Positions 32,982 to 44,437 of a stretch of 64,000 nt of DNA are shown in pieces. Under the pieces are notes generated by a model. The model worked only from the letters and a program-made list of their open reading frames with translations, was not told the origin of the DNA and did no database searches. Source of the DNA: Agriotes lineatus. Lineage: Eukaryota > Arthropoda > Insecta > Coleoptera > Elateridae. The stretch's first letter is position 1. The number at the start of each line of letters is the position of its first letter. The position numbers were made by a program, and so were the translations under genes. The stretch spans positions 89,656-153,655 of the forward strand of contig CALNHX010003291.1 of assembly GCA_940337035.1 (NCBI GenBank). The letters are read 5' to 3'.

Positions 32982-34560
32982 TCAACACTCAACGAGGACC
33001 CATTTTTTAATTTTTGAAGTAAATTTACCTTTATATACAATTTTTTTAAATTCAAGTGGCAATCTATTATATAGGTCTATGCCAGTATATAAAGAGTGTC
33101 TTTGAGAAATGGCTCCGTCAAACTTGGGAATAACAATATTCAAATTAGTTTTAGCTCTTGTTTCATGTCTGTGTGAAATTTCATTTTTAATATTACTATG
33201 AGAATGTACAAATATTAAAGACACTTTAGAATATAATAATAATAATATGTCTTTATTTTTCCCAACAACAAATATAAACAAATAACACATGAGAAAAATT
33301 AATTAATAATTATCAGTGGGAAAAACCCCAAGGTGAAGTTCAGATGCGTAACAAGCTACCATCTGCAATTCCACTTAAACCTTGCAATAACGGAAATAAA
33401 ATACTATAATTACGTGAGTGTAATATTACTAAAAAAAAACCATAAGCACTATAACTAAAACTAAAAATAGTAATCGTATACGTTGTCGCTGATTATGGGC
33501 AGGTTTTTAATATTTATACACAACATAAGTGACATAAATAATAAATTAGAAAGAAGTAGATGTCTACTGACTTCCGAAAAGATATAAATACATACATTTT
33601 TTAAAGGCAAGAGAGTTAAGGGATTTGTATGCATTAGGAATAGAGTTGTATAATTTGTATATATTAAATGAAAAGGATCTCTGAAACAGTGCAGTCCTGT
33701 GGAGGGGTGGAGTAATAAGTCCCTTGTTTCTAATATCTAAATTGTGGACATCAGTTCTGAAAGATATTCGTCTATATAAATACGGTGGACGCTTAGACGT
33801 AACTATTTTATGAAATAGGAATGCGGTTTGAAGCATAAAGCGATTTCTCATGTTAAGCCACTTTAGTACCTGAAGTTTGTGTGATACATGATCGTATTTA
33901 CGCAAACCGAAGATAAAACGAATACAGGAATTTTGCACTTTTTGAATTCGAGTTTGATCACTGCTGTCAAGGCAAGGACTATAAACAGGAGAACAATATG
34001 AAAATTGTGACAGAATTAATGTATTACACAGGTTTGTTTTTATATTTTTGGGTAAGTAATTCCTATGAGGATACAAAACTTTCAATTTCGCATAAGCACG
34101 CTGTATATAAGAATTGATTTGTCCTTTAAATCTGAAGCTGTTATCCATAATTAGACCTAGATTTTTACTTTGAGTGGCAAGAGCAATTTTTTCACTGTTT
34201 ACATACAAATCAATTAAATCGTGTGCTCTTGAAACATCGTTTTTGTTACCAAATAGAAGTGCAGCAGTTTTACTAGAATTCAGTATTAAACAATGACTAC
34301 GGGATATAGCTGCTTGACTGTCATAGCGCCCGTATCTTTAAATAAACTGCTAGTTGGATATCTGCGGTTCTTTTTGTAGAGTATTTTTAACAAATATTTT
34401 TGTGTTATTTCCAAAGAATTAAGAGAAGCTTGATATAAACCTCCCCAACCTATAATACCATATTGTAGTAGGGACTGTACAAGGGCATCGTAAACAATTT
34501 TTTTGTTTTTTGTTGATAATATGTTACTTAACATCTTAAATTTATAGATCATTTTACTTA
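32982..34560 (-). pseudogene. LINE 3' end (outer), split by a second LINE
   Basis: The minus-strand frame at 34552-34290 gives YDALVQSLLQYGIIGWGG and LEITQKYLLKILYKK, then TSSLFKDTGAMTVKQLY. The matching end of the same RT C-terminal domain appears 1 kb further on at 33290-32982 (HSHSNIKNEISHRHETRAK, PKFDGAISQRHSLYTGI). Between them lies an unrelated LINE on the same strand. The halves fit end to end, which supports an insertion into an already 5'-truncated LINE. Confidence 0.8.
33300..34289 (-). pseudogene. LINE 3' end (inner, nested)
   Basis: Starts inside the RT domain at about 34289 (HCLILNSSKTAALLFGNKN), continues as KNLGLIMDNSFRFKGQINSY, IRFIFGLRKYDHVSH and RISFRTDVHNLDIRN to the stop at 33564, followed by 260 bases of 3' UTR. 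The 214-codon frame from 34208 is intact. Same strand as the outer LINE but a different family. Confidence 0.82.
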
Positions 34561-34644
34561 ATTTATTATATATAATTCTCTAATAAATATTTTTTTTACC
34601 ATTTTAGGTTATGTTGGCATAAAACATTTATGGCAGAGTGAAAA

Positions 34645-34847
34645 AAGGTACTACTTTTTTAAAATCGGCAGTGTAGAACGTCCAAATCGTCACTAAAATA
34701 CGAATAATCGGCAGTGAAGTAATCCATTGTTTTACGACTTTTTGTAGACGACGCGACGGGGCGATAGGTAAACGTCAACCGACGTCAACATGACCTACAA
34801 AAGTTGGTTAACATATAATTTCGCGATTTCTCGATTTAAAAAAATAT
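34645..34847 (-). repeat. dispersed repeat, copy 2
   Basis: Inverted copy of 7991-8165 with extra bases around ATCGGCAGTG and GACGTCAACC. It ends at the same T/A-rich run (AAATCG ... TTTTTTAAA) as copy 1. Confidence 0.7.
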
Positions 34848-36332
34848 AATGTACCACTCGCCACAGAAGTTCCTTTTTCTCCCTCATGTGATATATTTGC
34901 GTTGGCCCTACGGGCCTCGGCTACTAAATCCACATTCGTGATAAAAAGCTTAACTTCAGTGCCTTGGTATACAAACTACCTTTTTCTACTCGCTAATAGA
35001 AACTTGACTTTTTTATAACATTTGGACGCGTAGAAAATGTTATTTTATTTAGGTAAGGACCGTGGTAGTGGAAATGCTGCTGTAAAAACTTTCTGTGCAT
35101 CTATTCATTTCGAGGCAAAGAAAGTATTATTTCTTTTTCGTCCTTAAAACACTTTACCAAAATGACAACAAGCGTATTCGTAAAAGCTAGATTATGTGTT
35201 ACTTTCTTTGGATTAATGTTGAAGTACTATATTAAGTGCTATTAAATACACAGTGGGCAAAAAAACCGGTACACATTTTGTACTCTCATTTATCTTCGTA
35301 AGTTATTGATATTTTTAAATAATTAATATAACAATAAAAAAAACTTCTCAAAAATGCAATTAATCATTTTTGCAATCTACAAAGTGTAAACATTTTGTTT
35401 TTCAAATAAATATTTAATACGTTATTTAATATTGAAAATATGAATATTTCTAATTTGTACCGTTTTTTGGCCCACTGTGTATATTTTTTAATTTAATTAA
35501 TTAAACTCGTAAAAAATGCATGTGCACAGCACATAGAAAGTTGTTTGCTGGCCTCGTGCTCTTGCAACCCTTGCTATGCTCCCGTTGCAAATGTCGCACT
35601 TGGTTCACTAAATTCTATTTTCTATGCTTATTATATCGTGCGTTTAAAAAAAAACTCATAAAAATCACCTTTCATTCAACTCTACTCAAATTAACTTGAG
35701 TATGTTTTCAAAAGATCGCAAAGAACTATTTTTTACATTACCAATGGCAATGTTGAAAACGTGTCATATTAACATTATTGATGACAACTAAAACGTTAGT
35801 ATTTTAGTACAGGATTGCAAAATATAAATTTATTAGTTTCAGGATATTAAGCCTTTGTTTACGTATTTGTTTACGTATACAAAGGTAGGCTGGTAAGTAA
35901 GTCATAACTGTAGCTGCACGGTAATATTCCTTTACCGTACATGTCAACTATTACCATACTGAAACCGGTATACTGTTGAAGAAATCACGGATGTTATGAA
36001 TCATAACATTCCTAGCCATAAACTATAAATCTTGTTGTTCATTTCAATATTTATTTGTGTATATGTATTTGTTATTGTAATACTGAAAATGTTCATTATA
36101 TCTTCTAATAAATTGTGCAGGTGCAGTTTGAGGCCGACATGTGGGAGAAAACTCGAGTAGATGGCTAGCGCAAGCTCAAATGTGGTGCTATTCCTACATT
36201 GTTCTCGTTTTTCAACAATCAAAACGTAAGGCACCAAGAGAAAGAAGTGATATATCGGCAAATGCTAAATGTCAACAGAATATGGATGAAGAACCAGATG
36301 TTGCAGTTACATCAACTTCAAAAAATGCAATG
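34848..36332. other. no supported gene except the MITE at 35249
   Basis: AT-rich DNA. The frame at 36141-36383 runs into the inverted repeat at 36333 and has no recognisable motif. Confidence 0.4.
35249..35479. repeat. mariner-type MITE with TA flanks
   Basis: Ends CACAGTGGGCAAAAAAACC and GGTTTTTTGCCCACTGTG-like (right end reads CGTTTTTTGGCCCACTGTG), with GTACA next to each. TA occurs at 35247-35248 and 35480-35481. The 231-bp interior is A/T-rich and non-coding. Confidence 0.78.
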
Positions 36333-36483
36333 TTAATGAATTACTGTTACAAAAATCCTGTAAATGTTTCTTTACAGTTGTAAATAGGGAGATTTTTTTT
36401 CCAATTACATGTTCTAAACAATTTCCTCATTTAGACAACTGTAAAACAACATTTACAGGATTTATGTAACAGTAATTAATTAA
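36333..36483. repeat. hairpin MITE
   Basis: Left arm TTAATGAATTACTGTTACA and on to about 36385; the right arm from 36429 is its complement with a few differences (TTTACAGGATTTATGTAACAG). The loop is about 40 bases. Confidence 0.78.
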
Positions 36484-37036
36484 CAGGGCTAGATTAAGAG
36501 TTTCTAGAAGCAATTTAAATAGATATTAATTAGAATTGAAAAAACAATTCTTCTAAAAAGCGCCTTGCATAGAAAACGTAAAAATTATGCAAACATACTA
36601 CTTTTCGGTAAATAATAACAAATCTAAAGAATTAATTAACATTTTATATTATATTCACCAATTATAATTCTTTAAAGTGTTCACATAAAAAAATTTGAAC
36701 TTTAATAGTAAGTCTTTGTATGTGAAATTTTGAAAAATATTTAAAAAATTGAAAAATTAATTTTTAGCTAAAGTTAAAAAAAATTTGGGGTTTTCTGGCC
36801 TTGAGATTGTTTAGTTAGCTAAAAATAACACACTCTAAAAAATATCATTGAAATATTGCTTAATTTCCGAAAAATAGCACTTTTTGGATTTTGACAATTT
36901 CGAAAAACTCCATTTTCTAAATAAGTAAAAATCACTCGGTATGGCTAAATAGGTTTTTAGACAAGCACAAATTATTGACGTAAATTTTTTTTTGAAAAAT
37001 CAAAAATAAAAAATTTTCCCATATTATGTCAACTTT

Positions 37037-37430
37037 TTGGCGGACACTGTATATATCACATTCTTAAATAAATACCTTGGGAATGTAGCTCTAACAGGTC
37101 ATTCTGGTGTGGCAGCGCCTGCTGTGGTTATTATGCTTGGAGGTGTGAGTTCTCGTTGGAATCAAACAATTGCATATCATTTTAGTGGTAGTTCAACAAA
37201 TGGTTCGGTATATGTTGACATTGTGAATAAAATTATTTCTAAAGCAAAACGTATGGGCCTGAAAATTGTTAGCATCATTTCAGACATGGGTTCGGCGAAT
37301 CAAAGCTTATGGAAACTATGAAATGTTACAGCAGGTCGTCACTCAAAGACAGAAAATTGTATTTCTCATCCATTTGATAAGGACAGAAAAATATATATCA
37401 TTACTAATGTGCATACCCTTTTAAAAGTAT
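37037..37430 (+). pseudogene. P element transposase fragment
   Basis: The frame holds FLGxxxLTGHSGVAAPAV-type sequence (NKYLGNVALTGHSG), SRWNQTIAYHFSGSS and KRMGLKIVSIISDMGSANQ, the block around the second catalytic Asp of P-type transposases. After the stop at 37319 the sequence can be followed as THPFD-like and NVHTLLK to 37430, where the composite MITE interrupts it. It is a different family from the 21-23-kb P element. Confidence 0.8.
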
Positions 37431-38047
37431 TTATCCGCAAACGTCACAAAAGTGACAACTTATTTGTCTTTATTGACAAGGTAAAAGTGTCACTTTATCT
37501 GCCTAAGCAGACAAAATAGCGACTTTTGCGTACTTTATCTGCCTAAGCACACAAAATGGTTGCTCTCTTTCTTTCTTTCTATGTTTGTTCGCTATCTCCT
37601 CCGAAGATACTGGACCGATTAAATTGTATGATGGCTTAAAATTTTGCTAATTTTTAGAATTAGTTCGTAGGCCGGTTTTTATTTTCAAAAAAGTACGAAA
37701 AAGTTTTAATTTAAATAAACCTTTAAGCAGCGGATCGGAGCATCTGTCGCCGTGGGTTATGGTGTGACAGCTGCTGTGGCCGTGTGCTATTAGCACGGGT
37801 GATTCAGTATGTTCATATATCATTACAGTTGCGCGTTATCTGAACAACAGAGGTTGGCGCAGGGGTACAGTGCTCGCCTGAAATTTACCTGAATACGTTT
37901 GCGGATAAAATAGTATATATGTTATTCGGAGTAAAAGTGACTTTATGTGGCTTAGCTGAATTATTTGCCTCACTAACGTTCGGCTAAATAAACTTCAGCT
38001 TCGCCACATAAAGTATCACTTTTACTCCTAATAACGTAATCTACTAT
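37431..38047 (-). repeat. composite MITE, copy B
   Basis: Inverted relative to copy A at 12691-13361. Exact ends TTATCCGCAAACG (37431) and CGTTTGCGGATAA (37896-37908), then the palindromic module to 38047. It lacks about 70 bases of the tRNA-Asp-like segment: the sequence jumps from CTCGCCT to GAAATTTACC. It is inserted in the P-type pseudogene. Confidence 0.82.
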
Positions 38048-38682
38048 TATTTACAACTATTAAACAATACCGTTGTTATTTTTCGATTATTTGTCAATTA
38101 TGATATATATTATTAACTAAAATCACAATGCCTGTTGTTTATATTTAATAATTACATCGATACCGCCATAAATGCATGGATACCACCATAATTACATCGC
38201 TAATACGGATTTATGTGCATATAATCAAACAGGCCATAAACTGCTTTTTCGAGTTGACAGTGACAGACAATGTCCAAAACATGCAACAAATGTGTAAGTG
38301 CCGTCGGTTCAAATGTATTTAGACAGCGTAAATCTGCAAGACTTTCTGTTCTCAAATGCTACAAGAAAAATTCGTTATTTTTTGTAATGAGGCAACTTTC
38401 TTCCTTGATATGAAATGTTTTTAGAAAATTTTGTAATTAATTTTCTTTCAGAATATTAATATTGAATAACTTTTTTGTGAAGAAAATGAATAAATTGTAT
38501 GTTTATCGTATTCCTTCAATTTACAATCTGAAAACAAAAATGATTTCTAGATTTGTAATTTTCCATTTACAGATTGCTGGAATAAAGAAAAGGAAAACAA
38601 TCACTAATAAATATGCAAGTAAATCCATTTTCTCTGCAAAACGGGGTGATTGATTCTTAAAACTTTTATAATGTATAGTTAT
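38048..38682. other. no supported gene
   Basis: Short Lys-rich frame at 38462-38653 without recognisable motif; otherwise AT-rich. Confidence 0.4.
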
Positions 38683-39282
38683 ACAGAGAGATCAAAAATA
38701 AACTTGATCGCGGGAGCCCATGAAACATTCTGTCTAAACTAAACTTTATATAACTAAGTGCATTTCAACTACAATTAATTGAATTACACTAGTTTACAAA
38801 TAATAATTTGTTTAAGATACCTTTAACCAAATTATTATTTTTATGTTTATTTACTTTCCATAAAAAAATACAGTTAAAATTCTTTTATTACGTCACAGTT
38901 CTTTGGTATGAAGGATAATTTTCTTGCTTATCTACACGAATGTCTCCAATTTGAAGTTTATTGTTTTAAGAATTTAAGACATACAATATCAAAAAGAGTG
39001 CGTAATGTTACAAAACCTCTAATAGATCGTGTAAATTAGCTTCTGATCGTTTTTGTTACGTTTGTGGACAATTTATATGTGCAAATAAAGGAAGACCTCT
39101 CTCAGAAGCACTGAAAACAACATACCTGCATTATTTTGGTTTTCTTGTGCGTGCTTTGATGTTTCACATAATTTTTCATTAAATGTCAGTTTAAATCAAA
39201 GTTTGGAATCAAAACAGACAATAAAAGTGTAAAATAACAGTAAGTTCTGAATAATTGTAATTCAGTGAGTATGTGAAAATGA

Positions 39283-40497
39283 ATGGCAATCCAGACAATG
39301 ACGAAGACGAATACTCCACCGGACTTGCAAGAGGAAGCTAGCAAAATTTCTCTGAATTTGTTACCTACAAAGTCAAGAGAACGGTACGAAAACTACTATG
39401 AATTATTCAATAACTGGAAAACGAACAAAAAAGCAAAATACTTACCAGAAAATGTATTACTTGCTTATCTATCGGAAAGATCAAAGATTGTAAATGCAGG
39501 TACACTATGGTCTGAATTTTCAATGTTGAAAAGCACTTTTAAAGTCAAGGAAAATATAAATTTTGATAATTTTCATAAAGTTCGAGCATTTTTGAAACAA
39601 AATTCTGTAAATTACCTGCCCAAAAAGTCAAAACTTTGACTCAAGAACAATGCATTCAATTTTTTAAGGAAGCAGATGATTCAGAATATCTTATGATAAA
39701 GGTAAACAAATAAATTAAGATAAATTAATTTTATTTTTTATTAACATTGCATTGTAGGTTTCTCTTATTATGGGACTATACGGAGCTTGTCGTCGAAATG
39801 AGTTGTTGAATATGAAACTTGACCACATAGATAATAGAGGAGATGTATTGATTGTTACAGTTCCAGAAACAAAAAATAATATTACAAGAACGTTTACAGT
39901 CACAAACAAGACAGTTGATGGATTGAATCTACTTACAATATACAACAAATATGTTTCTCTTAGACCTACCCACACTCCACACAATCGCCTATTCATTTAT
40001 TACAAAAACAATAAATGTACAGTACAACCGATCGGAAAAAATGTATTTAGCAAAATTCCAAGCAAAATAGCCACTTTTTTGAAACTATCTGAACCTAGTA
40101 CATACACAGGACATTGCTTCCGCCGTAGTTCTGCAACCCTACTAGCTAACTCTGGGAGTGATTTGCTTACACTTAAAAAACATGGAGGTTGGCGTTCTTC
40201 TGCAGTTGCAGAAGGATATATCGATGACTGCTTATCGAATAAGATTAATATTTCTCAAAAAATCTTGACAAACCAAGAACAGCAGCCTAGTACTAGCAAA
40301 AATAACAGATAAATATTTCCGACCAAATAAATGAAATACCAGTTAATCTAGATAATTCCAATGAACCCACCTCATCTATAGAAATAAGTCACCACGCTAC
40401 TAGCACTTCGAACACTTACCAAATGCCTACAAATTCTGGTATTACTATACATAATTGTGCTCAAGGGATAATTAACATTAATTATTATAATAAATAA
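39283..40497 (+). pseudogene. Crypton-like tyrosine recombinase, nearly intact
   Basis: The N-terminal SAM-like region (LLPTKSRERYENYYELFNNW, PENVLLAYLSE, FSMLKSTFKV) is followed, after a one-base shift near 39635, by EQCIQFFKEADDSEYLMIK. Then comes a 56-bp intron (GT at 39702, AG at 39756-39757). The catalytic domain is complete: Arg in GACRRNELLN, Lys in VPETKNN, HxxR in GHCFRRSSATLL, His/Trp in KKHGGW and the nucleophile Tyr in AEGYIDD. A shift at about 40305 hides the C-terminal tail (GITIHNCAQGIININ), which ends at 40497. No reverse transcriptase is present, which fits Crypton elements. The three other loci of this type in the window are more decayed or partial. Confidence 0.85.
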
Positions 40498-40614
40498 ATT
40501 CGTAAATTGTTAGTACTTAAGTTTCTTATTAAATTCTGTTTGTATTTATAATATCAAAGCTTTTTGTTATATGTTTTTCTATTTTTTTTTTTAATGCTAG
40601 GCGAAAAACAGTTG

Positions 40615-40738
40615 TGTGTCACACATGCAGAAAATGCATTGGCAGCCCTTAGCTTTCAGCTGCCCTCGCTTCGCTTCGCTCGCTCATGCAGCTAATACCC
40701 GCGGGCTGCTAATGCTCGTTTTCTGCCCTTGTGACACA
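40615..40738. repeat. hairpin repeat at the 3' side of the recombinase insertion
   Basis: TGTGTCACACATGCAGAAAA at the left pairs with TTTTCTGCCCTTGTGACACA at the right; inner GGCAGCCC pairs with GGGCTGC. The loop has CGCTTCGCTTCGCTCGCTC. Its right edge touches the point where the host gene resumes. It is either an independent MITE or the end of the recombinase element. Confidence 0.6.
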
Positions 40739-42232
40739 ATATACTATATGGCGAGAGCCTACGAATCACGACAACGACTATTACTTTTGCCTGACGCAGA
40801 CTTCAGGTTTTAACTCCAAAAATTTTGTATCCCGATATCCTGTCTGTCACAGTGCCGATTCCACATTCAAAAAGCCTAACACATCCTGTTTGTCCAGGTA
40901 TGTAAGTATTAGTCAAGGTAGCGAAGAGCAAGATTTTGTTGACAACGCTGATGACAATTTCTGCCTGGAAGAAGATAACAAACCACAGTTAATTAACCAA
41001 AGTGAATTAAACGATCTGGTAAGAGACTTACAGTTGTCTAGATCCAAGGCAGAGCTTCTTGCCTTTCGATTACAACAATGGAACCTACTCACATCAAGTA
41101 CAAAAGTAACATATTACAGGAAAAGGAGTAAGAGTTACAGTGACTTTTTCATTAAAAAGGGTGACTTTTGCGTCTGTCATGATATTCCAGGACTTTTCAT
41201 GCTGTGAATCAAGAGTATCACCCAAAAGAGTGGCGGTAATTCATTTATTCGTCAAAATATCACTTAAAAGCCGTATTATTTCATAATGGCAATAGAAAAC
41301 CATCTTTACCAATTGGTCATGCTGTGAACATTAAAGAGACTTACTACACGATGTCTATACTACTTAAATTGATAAAATATGAACAGCACAACTGGAAAAT
41401 ATGTGCAGCTATGTGGTTGGATTGTTATTGGGATTACAGGGCGAATATACCAAATATGCTTGTTTTCTGTGTATGTGAGATAGTCGGGCTAGAGAACACC
41501 ATTACATAAGAAAAGTATGGCTTGCTCGGAATGAATTTATTCCAGGACAAATGAATTTGAAAGAAACACCTTGGGTAGATCCACAAAACATAATTTTGCC
41601 TTCATTACAGATTAAATTGGGTCTCCTGAAAAATTTTGTAAAGGCTATGGATAAAACTAGTTTCCAATATCTAAAAAAAAAAAAAAAAAATCCAAGCCTT
41701 TCAGAATCAAAACTGAAAGAGGAGATATTTGTAGGCCCACAGATACGAAAATTAATGCAAAATAAAGAATTTGACATTATTTTGTCTTTGAAGGAAAAAA
41801 TGCCTAGACATCATTTAAAAATGTTGTCAAATGATTTTTATGAAATAAAAAAGATGAGAGATATAAACAAATTTACAGTTCTATGTCAACAAAAAGCATA
41901 CTACAGGCAAGTTTGATTGTTTGCAATCGCTCCCGCAATCAAGTTTATTTTGGATCTTCCTGTAGTAATGTGTATAATATACACATTAGATATTGTGTTT
42001 ATGTGTGTTGTTATTTATAACTTTGTAGCTGATGTTTTTCGTTGGTCGTTTATTTATGGGCTTCCTTAATGTATAGAAAATCGTTTATTAATGACCATTA
42101 TTAATGAATACATGATATTAACATGGGTAATCAAAGATACCATTAATGTAAAAACTTTTGAGCCAAACTTTTTGTCATGGAATTAGATGTTCTCCAATTT
42201 AATAAGATACAATCAACGGAAATAGTTATTTA

Positions 42233-42625
42233 CTATACAAGTGGGATAACAGTATCATTAATATACGTGTGTGTAAGTTACAAACGAGTGCGTAGCACGA
42301 GTTATGTAAGCACACAAGTATATTAATGATGCATTATCACACATGTATTGTACAAAATTTTATCTACGACTGCCTAAAATTGAGAAAAGTGCATTAAGAG
42401 AAATGTCAGATCTGTCATTTTCAAAACTATTTTAGTAGGCAAATGTCATTATGTCATTCATTTGACACTATTTCAGTTACGTAATGAAGTCATTACACAA
42501 CTCAGTTGCGTAATGAAACCATTACATAACTGAGTGGTGTAATGACCTTCATTACGTAACTGAAATAGTGTCAAATGAGTGACGTAATGCGTTACTTATC
42601 CCACTGGAGTAGATAAAATATTGTA
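42233..42625. repeat. nested palindromes (foldback repeats)
   Basis: Two hairpins lie side by side. The first is 42233-42353 (ATCATTAATATACGTGTG against CACAAGTATATTAATGAT), with GAGTGCGTAGCACGAG at its centre. The second, 42461-42590, has arms of about 55 bases (TTTCAGTTACGTAATGAAGT against the complement). An outer pair GTGGGATAA (42241) and TTATCCCAC (42596) encloses both, as do TTTTATCTAC and GTAGATAAAA. No protein. Confidence 0.7.
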
Positions 42626-42691
42626 ACTAACCCGTGTGTCAATTGGCGATTAATAATCTCCACAACTAACAGGTGAGCACTACATCACAAT

Positions 42692-43000
42692 TCAATACAA
42701 CCATGGTTCGAGGAAGCACCTGAAATTCTATATGATTTATTGATGAGTAAAACAGAAATTAATCCCTCTACAATCAAAAACTTTTATAGACAAGCAATAG
42801 AAGAGTGTGAAAAATATAAAGCTAGGTTTGGTAAATTATGGTCAGTAAATCCTTTTACGCATGGTCGTCGTCGAAATCATAATATTGTAACTAAGAAGCC
42901 GGGACTAATTCAATATGCAAGCCACTGCAATTGCCATATCGATATCTCTAATCTTTTTCTAAAAGAATACATTTTTTTTATTGGTTTAATAGCAAATTAA
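42692..43000 (+). CDS. unknown open frame
   Basis: Open from about 42692 (QPWFEEAPEILYDLL) through the ATG at 42740 to a TAA at 42998. It has the sequence KLWSVNPFTHGRRRNHNIV followed by a Cys/His pair (HCNCH). No family was recognised; it could be a fragment of an element. Confidence 0.3.
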   Translation, partial: SIQPWFEEAPEILYDLLMSKTEINPSTIKNFYRQAIEECEKYKARFGKLWSVNPFTHGRRRNHNIVTKKPGLIQYASHCNCHIDISNLFLKEYIFFIGLIAN

Positions 43001-43323
43001 CAATCAGAACTAATTATAAATGCAATGTGTTCTATGAGTTAATGTGATGACATTAATGACGTGAGGGGGAATCCATCCAGCGATGTTATCCCGTTTCGTT
43101 AGAGCTATCCTCCTTTCAGATCACTGGGCCATTTCTTCTTTTTTAGTCTCCTTGGAGGTGGGTCCTGCTGCAGGTTCAACGCGAGGGTATTTGGGTGGGC
43201 TTGTAGTCGTAGGAAGTGGTTGTTACTTCTTGTTGTTCTCTCTTCTTCGACTGTTGCTATGCCAAGGTCAGTATGCAATGTCAAGTTGCTGACATACCAT
43301 GGAGCATTTGCTAGCATTCGAGT

Positions 43324-43510
43324 TAAGAAAATGTATTGGTCTCTCGGCAGAAAGTCATGCCTCTCTCTTGAAAACAAGATCCTCCTGTATAAAGTCGTAA
43401 TTAAGCCAATATGGACTTATGGCATTGAACTCTGGGGTTGCTATTGTAAGTCCAATGTCAATATCATCCAACGTCTGCAATCAAAGACTCTAAAAAGAAT
43501 ACATGAAAAG
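43324..43510 (+). pseudogene. jockey LINE fragment (end of RT domain)
   Basis: The frame KKMYWSLGRKSCLSLENKIL, LYKVVIKPIWTYGIELWGC, then NIIQRLQSKTLKRI is the standard jockey/I-type block after the RT core. Only about 60 residues remain. Confidence 0.8.
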
Positions 43511-43573
43511 AAAAATGTGCGTGCATGTTAAAAAAAGGGTTTTCGAGTTTATTGTGCTTACAATAAAAAAGTC

Positions 43574-43879
43574 CTAATAATCCGATAGCGTGGAAATCAC
43601 TGGTGGAAGTTGATGCCTTTATTGGCGTGTTGCTTTCTGCGGGAGCCTTGCGTTGGAGAAAAGAAAATACAAAACACAAATGTGGATAACAGATAAATCG
43701 ATCCGAAGAGCAATTTGTACTGCATCAATATCCCGTGATAGATTTATTGCAATTCGTACATATTTGAGGTTCGATGACAAACTAGGTCGGTGAGAAGGGA
43801 AGCGGATAAATTGGCAGCCATTCTTGAGGTATGGGATCAGTTCGCTGAAAATTGTGATTTAGTGTTTCCATTTTAATTT
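43574..43879 (+). pseudogene. piggyBac transposase fragment
   Basis: Three frames in series give VDAFIGVLLSAGALRWRKEN, ITDKSIRRAICTASISRDRF with TYLRFDDK, and RREADKLAAILEVWDQFAEN. This is the N-terminal part of the piggyBac DDE domain, up to just before the first Asp. Two one-base shifts break it. Confidence 0.85.
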
Positions 43880-44080
43880 TGTATATTCAAAGTGGTGCGT
43901 TGTAGTATTTTGTAATAATGTAGATTGTATGCGTATATGTTGCAGCATTTACTGTATATAATATAAATGTTTTAATAACTGTTTGGCAATACTATTCTGA
44001 TTCATGTATACTCGTTAAAGTTTAAACAAATGTATTCCATTGTGATGATTAATTTCGTTTGGTCGTAAAATTGCGTAATC

Positions 44081-44437
44081 TTGACATTTATAAAGGTTAG
44101 TAGGTACAGTAAAGTGAGACAAAAAAATTTCCAAACCTGGCAATCCAAAAAAAAACTAAGGCCTGACTGTCGCAAGTTGTTCATTACCCTTTGCTCTAAA
44201 TGTGATACAAAGTATCCGCCGCCAGAGCGTCGGGTTTGGGAGGGGGTGGGTGGGGAGGTGTCAAAACAGTATGTTTTTTGCAAATATCTCGAAAAGCTTA
44301 CAGTTTAGAGCTTATTGTACCCTATAAACTTTTATTAAAGTACGTTATATTTCCAACAAAATTTGTCCTATACACTTTTTTGCTGCGCCCAATAGTTTCG
44401 CAGATATGGAGAGAGTAAAATTTAGTTATTCCGTTAT
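44081..44437. other. no supported gene
   Basis: Contains a G-rich stretch (GGGAGGGGGTGGGTGGGGAGG, 44238-44258) that could form a G-quadruplex. Frames here are short and unrecognised. Confidence 0.4.

Larger units (their letters stand above)
39032..41916 (+). pseudogene. unnamed insect multicopy protein, split by insertion
   Basis: The N-terminal piece at 39032-39180 has a zinc-knuckle-like FCYVCGQFICANKGRP and ends at YLHYFG. The gene resumes at about 40739 with IWREPTNHDNDYYFCLTQTS (40731-41207), then after shifts WKICAAMW, LLLGLQGEYTKYACFLC and DSRAR. The last frame (41551-41916) has PWVDPQNIILPSLQIKLGLL, KNFVKAMDK, FVGPQIRKLM and a 17-base A-run. From recollection, this protein is found in many copies in arthropod genomes without an assigned function. 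Inverted repeats around it argue for a transposase. A residue that is Asp in the family pattern FIDSS is Tyr here. Confidence 0.6.
38683..41961 (+). mobile_element. element with about 33-bp inverted repeats carrying an unnamed transposase-like gene
   Basis: Left end ACAGAGAGATCAAAAATAAA continues CTTGATCGCGGGAG. The right end, read as complement, is ACAGGAAGATCCAAAATAAA then CTTGATTGCGGGAG. These repeats enclose a split plus-strand gene (39032-41916) whose last codons lie within 20 bases of the right repeat, so gene and repeats belong together. A tyrosine-recombinase gene and a hairpin repeat sit inside the gene. Confidence 0.75.

Noticed and set aside
7991..38047. A large inverted segmental duplication linking the 8-13-kb and 34-38-kb regions
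   Set aside because: Two repeat pairs are inverted between these regions, but their order is not mirrored and the DNA between them is unrelated. Independent insertions explain it better.
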